Origin: Nitrospira sp.
Lineage (GTDB): Bacteria; Nitrospirota; Nitrospiria; Nitrospirales; Nitrospiraceae
Direction of reading: 5' to 3'
Assembly (NCBI GenBank): GCA_019636915.1
Contig: JAHBWQ010000009.1
Span: forward strand, 1-44,953
Length of the DNA stretch: 44,953 bases
Shown here: piece by piece, positions 1 through 7,306 of the stretch
How positions within the stretch are numbered: position 1 is the first letter of the stretch
How the letters are laid out: every line of letters starts with the position of its first letter
The notes under the pieces: model-generated
Databases searched by the model: none
What the model saw: the letters and a program-made list of their open reading frames with translations, nothing else
What the model was told of the DNA's origin: nothing
Position numbers and translations under genes: made by a program

Positions 1-3
1 GTC

Positions 4-762
4 ATGAACGTGCACACCAGTATGGGTACGAAATCAATGAGCTGTCGTATGCAGGCAGGGCAAGAGCCGGCGTTGGGTCAACCCACGATAGTGGTGAACA
101 GAGAGGCTGTCCTTCTCTCACGACTGAGAACGGGTGAGGAAGGGGCGTTCGATGAGCTTGTGAGACAACACCACGGTGCATTGATCAGAACGGCCATGGG
201 GTATGTGGCCGACCGGGAAGTGGCGGAAGAGGTCGTCCAAGACACATGGATGGCGGTCATCGAGGGGTTGGATCGTTTCGAAGGACGATCGTCGTTGCGC
301 ACCTGGATCTTCGGCATCATGATTCACAAGGCCAAGGATCGCGGGGGGCGGGAGAAACGGCATGTCACTTTCTCCGCCTTTGAATCTGTTGCCGATGAGG
401 GCGACGACATGATCGATCCCTCTTGCTTTCACCAGTCCGGCGAATGGATCGGCCACTGGGCCGTTCCGCCGCAACCATGGGACGATCAGACACCGGAGAA
501 GCTTTTGGCGTCGCAACAGGCCGTCAACGCGATGAATCGAGCCATTGAATCGTTGCCACAGACGCTGAAAGAAGTACTCATCCTACGCGACGTCGAAGGG
601 GCTGAGGCCAAGGAAGCCTGCGAAATATTAAAGATTACCGAAACGAACCTCTATGTTCGTCTCCACCGGGCAAGAGAGCGGGTACGGCAGGCGGTAGAGA
701 CCTACTTGGGGGGCGAAAAACTGCCGTGTAAGAAAATGCCGTTAAAGCCGACTCAGGATTAG
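4..762 (+). CDS. ECF-type RNA polymerase sigma factor
   Basis: The protein (252 residues from the first ATG) has the two sigma-70 family domains of an extracytoplasmic-function sigma factor. Region 2 is at about residues 50-115 (FDELVRQHH, then EEVVQDTW and a FEGRSSLRTWIFGI segment) and region 4 at about 175-240 (LPQTLKEVLILRDVEG followed by a helix-turn-helix ending RLHRARERVR). It should direct RNA polymerase to a stress regulon and be held inactive by the zinc-finger protein encoded 20 bases downstream. The linker between the domains is longer than in minimal ECF factors. About 45 residues precede region 2, so the true start may be a later ATG (for example at 49). The gene lies at the window edge, so its ribosome site and promoter cannot be judged. 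Which ECF group it belongs to is not clear by eye. Confidence 0.9.
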   Translation: MNVHTSMGTKSMSCRMQAGQEPALGQPTIVVNREAVLLSRLRTGEEGAFDELVRQHHGALIRTAMGYVADREVAEEVVQDTWMAVIEGLDRFEGRSSLRTWIFGIMIHKAKDRGGREKRHVTFSAFESVADEGDDMIDPSCFHQSGEWIGHWAVPPQPWDDQTPEKLLASQQAVNAMNRAIESLPQTLKEVLILRDVEGAEAKEACEILKITETNLYVRLHRARERVRQAVETYLGGEKLPCKKMPLKPTQD

Positions 763-782
763 GCAGTGAAGGGGAGGTGGTA

Positions 783-1064
783 ATGGCACAGGAAGAGCGG
801 GGACAGATCGACCCAGAGATCACCTGCCAAGAGTTGGTGGCGTGGGTATCGGCCTACCTGGATGACCATGTTGGTGATGAGCGAAAGCGACAAATTGTGC
901 TGCACTTAGCCATTTGTGCTGGCTGCGAAACTTATGTGAGACAGATCGCCACGGTCCGGCATATGGTCCGGGCGCTACCTCAGGCAGAAGATGAACCGGT
1001 AGACCATCATCGATTGCGAGAGGCCTTTGTTGCTCGGGCAAGCCGCCTACGATCCGGTAGCTGA
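783..1064 (+). CDS. Anti-sigma factor with zinc-finger (zf-HC2-like) domain
   Basis: A 93-residue protein with an HxxxCxxC motif (HLAICAGC, residues 41-48) and an upstream Cys15, the arrangement of the zinc-binding anti-sigma domain that clamps ECF sigma factors. No transmembrane segment is visible, so it would be a soluble, possibly redox- or metal-responsive anti-sigma factor. It follows the sigma gene by 20 bases and is surely co-transcribed with it. The ATG at 783 is preferred because GGGGAGGT ends five bases upstream; an in-frame GTG at 777 lies inside that ribosome site. The partner relationship is inferred from adjacency and family knowledge. Confidence 0.82.
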   Translation: MAQEERGQIDPEITCQELVAWVSAYLDDHVGDERKRQIVLHLAICAGCETYVRQIATVRHMVRALPQAEDEPVDHHRLREAFVARASRLRSGS

Positions 1065-1402
1065 ATATCCCCGATTGTAAGATGCATGCTGTGTCTCTGT
1101 GCATTGTGTGATCTCTCGCTGAGATTGACGTCACACATTGGTACGGCGGCTACTGTGCTTATGGCATGGCCCCCAACGGGTATAAGGCCAGGATCGATCC
1201 AGCGGCCTTTAGCGTGGTCCATGGTACACTGTATCTCAATTATAGTGAGGCTGTTCGGACGAGATGGCTGCGGATGTTCCGGGGTATATCCAACAGGCCG
1301 ATGCCGACTGGCCGGAGGTTCAGACACAGACAAGAGTGTGGGACGAGTCGGATGTTGTGTGTTCACAAGGTGAATCCACCATTCACAATGAGGAGGTTCT
1401 CA
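1065..1402 (+). other. Intergenic region with nested stem-loops upstream of the MXKDX-type gene
   Basis: No convincing gene. A nested stem-loop lies at 1105-1137 (outer TGTGTG/CACACA, inner ATCTC/GAGAT, 5-base loop), 40 bases after the anti-sigma stop; it has no T tract. At 1362-1386 three short segments (TTCAC, GTGAAT, ATTCAC) can form two mutually exclusive hairpins just before the AGGAGG ribosome site at 1391-1396. I do not see a clear sigma-70 promoter. An ECF-type promoter for the neighbouring sigma factor is possible but cannot be named. Confidence 0.35.
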
Positions 1403-1717
1403 ATGAAGAAGATGATCACAGTGGCAGCAGTGGCCGGTCTGATGTGCGCCGGGACGGTGTCCTTCGCCGGTGAGATGAGTTCGATGGCGAATGAGATGAA
1501 AGGTGAAATGAAGCACGATATGGATGCCATGAAAGGAGAGATGAAGGCCGGCACAGATGCGATGAAAGGAAAGCCTGGTGCGATGAAGGATGAGATGAAA
1601 GGGGACATGAAGGCCAAAACAGATTCTATGAAAGCGTCGAAGGATGCGATGAAAGACGAGATGAAGGCCGGCAAGGATGCGATGAAAGGAAGTCTCAAGG
1701 GAGCCATGGGCTACTAA
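1403..1717 (+). CDS. Exported methionine/lysine-rich repeat protein (MXKDX-type)
   Basis: A 104-residue protein. Residues 1-22 form a signal peptide (MKK, hydrophobic stretch, cleavage near SFAG). The mature part is almost entirely degenerate repeats of the type DAMKGEMK / DAMKDEMK, with Met and Lys or acidic residues every few positions. This matches the pentapeptide MXKDX repeat family found in environmental bacteria, whose function is unknown. Metal binding through Met, or surface charge, has been imagined for such proteins but nothing here proves it. The ATG at 1403 has AGGAGG seven bases upstream; longer in-frame upstream starts lack a ribosome site. It follows an ECF sigma/anti-sigma pair and could be a target of it. 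A second, Lys-rich coiled-coil exported protein at 27.7 kb is similar in style. Confidence 0.78.
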   Translation: MKKMITVAAVAGLMCAGTVSFAGEMSSMANEMKGEMKHDMDAMKGEMKAGTDAMKGKPGAMKDEMKGDMKAKTDSMKASKDAMKDEMKAGKDAMKGSLKGAMGY

Positions 1718-1747
1718 AACCACCATCCCGACGATCCCTTTGTCTAT

Positions 1748-1781
1748 CGGCCTGCAACTCGATAATCGGAGCTGCAGGCCG
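1748..1781. terminator. Bidirectional stem-loop between convergent genes
   Basis: Perfect 9-bp inverted repeat CGGCCTGCA / TGCAGGCCG with a 16-base loop, in the 70-base gap between the convergent genes ending at 1717 and 1788. Position and symmetry suit a terminator for both. There is no long T run on either side. Confidence 0.55.
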
Positions 1782-1787
1782 TAGCAT

Positions 1788-4700
1788 TTAGATCACCCTA
1801 ATCCATCGTCCACTCGAAGGTATACGTGCCCCTGTGAGGATAAAGAGAAGATAATAGCCTGGAGGTGCAATGTTCCCGTTAGGTGGCGCCTGTACCTGCA
1901 CCGCCGTGGCGGTATTGCCAAGGCGAACACATTCAACAAGCCGCTGGGATTGGTTCCAACCATGTGTCACCGCTCCAGGGCGTAGCAGCACCACCTCGGT
2001 AATGCCAGCCGGGGTGGGCGTCTGGATATCGAAGGAAGTTCCGTAGCCTACACTGGTCGGAGCCGCTGAAATCTCGGGACGCGCCAGCGGATAATACCAG
2101 GGGAAGTAGCGCTCGTGCGCGGTCGTTTCCCCGGACTTCCAGGCCCCAGGCCTGTCGCCACCCATCAGCACACTGCCGTCTGCCAGCAGGATTGCCGCAG
2201 AGTGATAGCCGCGAGGGATCGACATGGTTGCACACAACTCCCAGCCGGCTCCTGGATTGCGTGGGTCGAAGATTTCGGCCGGGCCGCCGTCCATGCCGTC
2301 GATGCCGCCAGCGAGGAAGATCCGGCCGTCAGGTAACAGGACCGTGTTGACTTGGTGCATGCGCGGCCGGTTTAGGTTGGGGAGTGCGGTCCATGCCGGG
2401 GTTGCGACTGAGAGGTCGATGATCTCGGCCGTTTGCTGCGCCGGTGCCGGATCCCCGCCGGCAATGAGTACCTGCGGGGTATAGCTTGGTGGTCGAAGCG
2501 GTAATAGCACGGATGTACCGCGTTCACCGCCAGTGCTGCGGTTGCCGGCGATTGTGGGGAACGATTCCACATTCATCACCCCGGTAGTCCAGTCGAAGCG
2601 TTGCGTGGGCTCGTGCGGGCCGGCAATGAACAGCTTTCCGCTAGGAAGTTGATAGGTCCACGGGTAGTACTGGTGATGTGCCATGGTGCCGGGTGTGGCA
2701 ACGGGGGGAGCCCAAGTCCCTGTGGAAGGGTCGAAGATCTCAATTGACTTGGATGCCGAGCCGAACAAGGTCATCAACTTGCCGTCGGCCAGCGTTAGCG
2801 TGGTTGAGTAGAAGCGTTCGTCGGTGGTGGGTACCACGCGTGACCACTGTAACGTGGCCGGGTCGAAGGAAAAACTCTCGCGCGGCGTGAATCCACCATG
2901 CACCAGTACGGTTCCTGCCACGTCGTTGATGAATGCGTGTTCGGCCGACCAGATATTGGCCATGGGTCGGCTATGCAAGGGTATGGTAACGTCGAATGGT
3001 TGGTTGGGCGGTGTCACCAAACTACCGGCTGCCGTGCTGTAGTCCCATACCCGGCTCAGGTCGTCTCTTGTATCCCCATAGCCGAAGAGCAGCACGCGCT
3101 GCGTATTGGGCAGCAATATCGCATGCATCATGCAGACGTCCGTCGCGCCCGGGACGAGTTCCCACTTACCGCAGTTGAACTCCTCACAGCGGTGGTCGTC
3201 AACCGTCGGGCATGTATTGCTACCATCGTCCAGCGCCAGGCCGCTCTCGGCTCTCAACCGCCGAGCTTGGTCGGCCGTCAGCCATACCGTCTGCTTCGAG
3301 CGCACGAGGCCAGCCAGACCCTGCATCATGTGCATCTCGACATGGCAATGAAACAGGAAGTCGCCGCGTAGGTGATAGGCACGTGCGTCACGCGGACGGT
3401 GCTTCGGGTCCTGTGTAGCCGCGATATCGGCCGGCAGTAGGATGACTGGTGGCGCTGTCGTTTCAACCACGAATGATTCCGCAGGTCCGATGCTGCGTGA
3501 ATCGATCGTTTCGTTGGCGAATTTCCAGCGCTGTCCATGCACATGGAAATTGTGCCAGCCCACGCCAAGATCAAGATTAAACACGTACCAGTGGATGGTT
3601 TGACCGGCATGCGCAACGATGGTGGGGGTATTACCGATAAAGGAGCGTCCGTTCAGGCAGAGGCTCGGCAACCCTGCGCCGTTTTCGGTCACAGTGTGAG
3701 TGTGCACGGTGCCCGCGGTCCAGCGCACTTTGCCGCCTGGCTGGATGTGAACTTCGAGCGGATCAAACCTCATATTCATCGGGTCGGCGTCGATGATGGC
3801 GACCACGGCTTCGGCCAATCCGCCGGGCTCGACCACTACGGTACCCTGCATCGATGTATGGATCTCACAGTGGTAACCAAAGGTTCCCGCTGCTCCGAAC
3901 ACCACCTCGAATGGTGCATCACCGGGGGAGAAAGGACTCTTGTTGAACGCGGCTGCGCCTTTGACCTTGCTCATCTGGTGAATGAACATGGGTACGTGCA
4001 AGATTTCGGTATGCGGTGGTCGGTGATGCGCATAGTGTAGCTGCGACCATTCTTCGAGGAAGTCGCGTCGGGCACGCAGGTCAAAGTCTATCGGGCCGGT
4101 CAAGACATGACCAACGCCATGCTCATGCCCACCGTGGCTACCCAAAAGGACAGCAGCGGGGGCTGGCGCATCGTGCGCAACCGGTTCAGTGTCTCGATCG
4201 TCTCGTTCATGGTCATCATGATCGAGTTTCAAGTCTTCGAACTTGGATTTGAGGTAGCTTGCCACCATCGGCGGAAGCACCATGCGATGCGGTGGACGAT
4301 GCGCTCTTGGGAGCACGACGATGCCGCCGAACAAACCACGGTTTATGCTCTCGGCAATGTGGCGTGCGTGGTCATGGAACGGCCATGCACCCTTCATCTC
4401 ATCAGTGATGGTGAAGTGGTAGACCCAGTACTGTCCGGGACAGATCTTGTCGGAACGGCGGCCGTCGGTGCTCTGGGTGCCGAAGGGCCATGAGCCATCT
4501 GAGTCAATGCCGTAGCTCAGCCCGTGAACATGAAAGCTGTGCGGCATGGTGTCGCCATTCACCACCTTAATGTGAAGATGATCGCCAGGGTGCGTGTAGA
4601 TTACGGTGCCGGGAACCCGATGCGCGAAAACCGGCTCATTGATGTCGGTGAGTACCAACTTGTCGGGTTTCGGAAGGAGGTATCCGGGGTCAAGATACTC

Positions 4701-4880
4701 ACGGTAGATCAAGGCAGTCAGTCGACGCGCATCCACTTCGGCCAGAGGAATGGTTCCGTCTTCATGTCCGGGGTTGCGCATACAGTCGCGTCGGTAGTTG
4801 GCCGCAGCATGACCGCTTGGCTCGACGGGGCTATACCCGGGAAGCTGTTCTATCTTTAGATAGATGTTTCGTATCGCCAT
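1788..4880 (-). CDS. Multicopper oxidase fused to a galactose-oxidase-like (kelch/DUF1929) domain
   Basis: About 1030 residues in two halves. Residues 70-540 form a three-domain multicopper oxidase. Domain 1 carries HVH (117-119) and HDH (169-171). Domain 2 carries a plastocyanin-like type-1 motif HCEIHTSMQG (from 337). The last domain carries HNFHVHG (443-449) and HCHVEMHMMQG (511-521). All eight type-2/3 histidines and a type-1 site are visible. Residues 560-1030 are a seven-bladed propeller plus E-set domain like galactose and glyoxal oxidases. RFY (Tyr691), GYH (Tyr892-His893) and VTHGWN (His973) match the copper-radical ligands, but the Cys that cross-links to the Tyr appears replaced (WSAEH, Ser645). 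No signal peptide is evident with the ATG at 4880, which has GGGAGGG just upstream; a longer start at 4904 has none. It is transcribed away from the cytochrome/molybdoenzyme pair. Substrate unknown. Confidence 0.88.
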   Translation of the reverse strand: MAIRNIYLKIEQLPGYSPVEPSGHAAANYRRDCMRNPGHEDGTIPLAEVDARRLTALIYREYLDPGYLLPKPDKLVLTDINEPVFAHRVPGTVIYTHPGDHLHIKVVNGDTMPHSFHVHGLSYGIDSDGSWPFGTQSTDGRRSDKICPGQYWVYHFTITDEMKGAWPFHDHARHIAESINRGLFGGIVVLPRAHRPPHRMVLPPMVASYLKSKFEDLKLDHDDHERDDRDTEPVAHDAPAPAAVLLGSHGGHEHGVGHVLTGPIDFDLRARRDFLEEWSQLHYAHHRPPHTEILHVPMFIHQMSKVKGAAAFNKSPFSPGDAPFEVVFGAAGTFGYHCEIHTSMQGTVVVEPGGLAEAVVAIIDADPMNMRFDPLEVHIQPGGKVRWTAGTVHTHTVTENGAGLPSLCLNGRSFIGNTPTIVAHAGQTIHWYVFNLDLGVGWHNFHVHGQRWKFANETIDSRSIGPAESFVVETTAPPVILLPADIAATQDPKHRPRDARAYHLRGDFLFHCHVEMHMMQGLAGLVRSKQTVWLTADQARRLRAESGLALDDGSNTCPTVDDHRCEEFNCGKWELVPGATDVCMMHAILLPNTQRVLLFGYGDTRDDLSRVWDYSTAAGSLVTPPNQPFDVTIPLHSRPMANIWSAEHAFINDVAGTVLVHGGFTPRESFSFDPATLQWSRVVPTTDERFYSTTLTLADGKLMTLFGSASKSIEIFDPSTGTWAPPVATPGTMAHHQYYPWTYQLPSGKLFIAGPHEPTQRFDWTTGVMNVESFPTIAGNRSTGGERGTSVLLPLRPPSYTPQVLIAGGDPAPAQQTAEIIDLSVATPAWTALPNLNRPRMHQVNTVLLPDGRIFLAGGIDGMDGGPAEIFDPRNPGAGWELCATMSIPRGYHSAAILLADGSVLMGGDRPGAWKSGETTAHERYFPWYYPLARPEISAAPTSVGYGTSFDIQTPTPAGITEVVLLRPGAVTHGWNQSQRLVECVRLGNTATAVQVQAPPNGNIAPPGYYLLFILTGARIPSSGRWIRVI

Positions 4881-5319
4881 GGCTGGCCCTCCCGTTGAAG
4901 GCACTGATGGGTGTAGATGCTATTTTCCGTAACTGCTTCGCGTTCAAGAGTGACGTCTAGCGCGAGATGTGGTTACGGTTGGTGGTTTCTGATAAAACCC
5001 TAATTCAGAAACAGCAAGTCGGGTGCCAATTTTGAGCATGCGAATCGAGCCATAGGATGCCAACAGGGTAACCCCTTTACTTTCAATGTTGTAAGTTATA
5101 CGCATACTCTGAGCCGTATCTCCTGATAGTAGACGGATGTATCAAAAGAGATTCATGGGGTGAATCGAATTTGATACAAGAGATGAACCATCAGCACAGT
5201 GAACCAAACTTCAGATACTGCCCCATTTCTTTCTGCAGTCCCCGGTCCATTCGCCTGTAAGGAACCAGGACCATCTCTGACTACCCGCTAGGCGTTCTAT
5301 TTTGTGAGGGGGTGGGTCT
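4881..5319. other. Divergent intergenic region between oxidase and cytochrome genes
   Basis: 439 bases with no supportable gene. It must hold promoters for the minus-strand oxidase and the plus-strand cytochrome operon. The only strong structure is the nested inverted repeat at 5138-5178. No promoter hexamers are clear enough to call. Confidence 0.4.
5138..5178. promoter_or_regulatory. Nested inverted repeat (operator or RNA hairpin)
   Basis: Outer arms TGTATCAAA and TTTGATACA (perfect 9 bp) enclose inner arms GATTCA and TGAATC (perfect 6 bp) around a TGGGG loop, with three unpaired bases between outer and inner stems on each side. It sits roughly midway between the two divergent start codons. 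It could be a dimeric regulator site or, if transcribed, a stable hairpin in the cytochrome leader. Confidence 0.5.
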
Positions 5320-6246
5320 ATGGCGGTGCGAATTGAATCGACAGATGAGGTGTTCAGACAGGGGGAGAAGCCAGGGCCGATGGCTGACACATCCGCATCG
5401 GACTTGCCTCTTGTGAACGATCAAACGGTTGGGTTGTCTCCTTCTCTTGAACGAGTCTATCGTCATCGCCTACTGGTGCGGATCAGCCATTGACTGAACG
5501 TGCCGTTCCTGATCATTCTGATTATGAGCGGCCTGCAGATTTTTAATGCGCACCCGGCCCTCTACTGGGGTGATCGGTCTGATCGCGACCGGCCACTGCT
5601 CTCCATTCGTCCAGTGCAAACTGAGAGGGGTGACATACAGGGCATCACGACAATCTTCGGACATCAATTTAAGACAACCGGTGTGCTTGGCTACTCCCAT
5701 GGATCGGGCCGTGCGTTTCCGGCCTGGGCCACCATTCCCAGCGCCAAGTGGTTGGCCATGGGTCGACAGTGGCATCTCGCCTTTGCCTGGCTCTTTGTGA
5801 TCAATGGGCTGATCTTCACGGCCTATGCCTTGGCAAGTCGACATGTCAGCCGCGATCTTGCTCCCACCAGGATGGATTGGCGTAGTATCGGTAAGTCTCT
5901 CAAAGATCATCTAGTCTTCCGGCACTCCACTGGGGAGGAAACCAAGCGGTACAACGTGCTGCAAAAACTGGCCTATACCACGGTCTTCTTCATCGTCGGG
6001 CCGTTGATCGTACTGACTGGACTGGCGATGTCACCGACCATCGACACTGCCTTCCCTGGCATCTTAACGATCTTGGGCGGTCGTCAGGCTGCCAGGACCA
6101 TTCACTTTGCCGCCTGTTTTTCGTTCGTCGGATTTATCCTGATTCACGTATTCCAAGTTATGGTGACGGGGTTCTTCAATAATATCCGTTCAATGCTCAC
6201 AGGCTGGTTTACCATCAAACATGAAGGAGTCGGTCATGAAGCATGA
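5320..6246 (+). pseudogene. Cytochrome b561-type membrane subunit interrupted by in-frame TGA
   Basis: The frame from the ATG at 5320 (preceded by GAGGGGGTGG) runs 57 codons to a TGA at 5491-5493 and continues open to 6246, giving 308 residues if the TGA is read through. The break falls in RISH-stop-LNVPFLIILIMSG. In this family of di-heme cytochrome b subunits the motif is normally RISHWLN, so TGG (Trp) has become TGA. The part after the stop has the expected transmembrane helices with histidines at RQWHLAF and ARTIHF...LIHVFQ. It overlaps the molybdoenzyme gene by 11 bases, so it should be that enzyme's electron-transfer partner in the membrane. Alternatives to a dead gene are a sequencing error, TGA readthrough by tRNA-Trp, or a restart at GTG 5500, which would lack the first heme ligand region. 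Confidence 0.8.
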
Positions 6247-7006
6247 ACGTACGATTGAACGGCGTCAGTTGTTGAAGGGTACGGTGGGGACTGCGAGCCT
6301 GGTGGCATTGTCCGGGTGCGACAATCTCACCCGGAGCAGCTGGTTTCCCGGCATCCTCAGCAAGGGGGAACGGCTGACAGAGGCGGTGCTGCGGGCGGTG
6401 ACTCCGCGTGATGCACTGGCGAAGGAGTACAGGTTATCCGAAATCTCCACGAGCTTTCCGGCGAATGGGAATATCGATCCAGGGACGGAAGTCTATGCTG
6501 AGCATGTGACTCAGAACTTTGCTGAATGGACGTTGGAGGTGACCGGTCTGGTCAAGACGCCAAGAAGTTGGTCGCTCGCAGCACTCAAAGAGTTACCCGC
6601 GCGCACGCAGATTACGCGCCACGATTGTGTCGAAGGATGGAGCGCTATCGGGAAGTGGACCGGCGTGCCGATCGGTGACCTCCTGCATCAGGTTGAGCCA
6701 TTACCGAATGCGCGCTATGCCGTGTTCCACTGTGCCGATGTGGATGACGAAGGGATCGCCTACTATGAGAGTATAGCGGTGGCCGATTGTTATCACCCCC
6801 AGACCATTTTGGCGTACGAACTCAATGACGCGCCGCTCGATGTACCGCATGGTGCTCCGTTGCGGCTCCGCTTTGAGCGGCAGCTTGGGTATAAACAGGC
6901 AAAGTATGTGATGAAGATCGAGTTGGTTGAGTCCCTGGTCGGTATCGGAGGTGGAAAAGGAGGGTATTGGGAAGATCAGGGGTATGAATGGTACGCGGGG
7001 ATTTGA
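6236..7006 (+). CDS. Tat-exported molybdopterin-binding oxidoreductase (sulfite oxidase/YedY-like fold)
   Basis: A 256-residue protein. The N-terminus has a twin-arginine motif (ERRQLLKG, Arg9-Arg10) and a lipobox-like LSGC (Cys28), so it is exported folded with its cofactor and may be lipid-anchored. The rest matches the oxidoreductase molybdopterin-binding domain. RHDCVEGW (Cys131) is the expected molybdenum-ligand cysteine, followed by WTGVPIGDLL and a later VPHGAPLRLRFERQLGYKQ segment typical of the family. The ATG at 6236 is chosen because AAGGAGT lies directly upstream inside the end of the cytochrome gene. Electrons would pass to the cytochrome b partner. The substrate (a sulfoxide, sulfite or other) cannot be told from sequence. 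Confidence 0.85.
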   Translation: MKHERTIERRQLLKGTVGTASLVALSGCDNLTRSSWFPGILSKGERLTEAVLRAVTPRDALAKEYRLSEISTSFPANGNIDPGTEVYAEHVTQNFAEWTLEVTGLVKTPRSWSLAALKELPARTQITRHDCVEGWSAIGKWTGVPIGDLLHQVEPLPNARYAVFHCADVDDEGIAYYESIAVADCYHPQTILAYELNDAPLDVPHGAPLRLRFERQLGYKQAKYVMKIELVESLVGIGGGKGGYWEDQGYEWYAGI

Positions 7007-7306
7007 TTGTGAAGCGTGAATCGCGAACGTTGTCGGTCATACCTCGCCTGCCCATACGGTAGCCGTCGAAGGAGGCCGCCTGATTCCAAGGAAAAGTGTT
7101 GACGGCTGCCATCGGACACCTCCACCTGGAATCCTGTTCCTGTTTAACGGTATCCGTCAAATCCTGGCCACCTCAGTGCGACCCCACCCATGTACTTGTC
7201 TCTCACATGAGAAAAGGATTAGACTTTAATTGCCACTTAGCCTCTCAGCAGCGGGCGACGATAGGCCGGTACTGTCTCCGTTGACATTCCGAGGGGGGAC
7301 TCCGTG
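7007..7306 (+). other. Intergenic region upstream of the PAS histidine kinase
   Basis: 300 bases without a supportable gene. An imperfect inverted repeat (GATTCCA near 7082, TGGAATC near 7126) is present but has a long loop. The kinase ribosome site GAGGGGGG is at 7291-7298. I see no convincing promoter. Confidence 0.3.

Noticed and set aside
1166..1402. N-terminal extension of the MXKDX-type protein
   Set aside because: The extension has no coding character and would place the signal peptide internally; AGGAGG fits the ATG at 1403.
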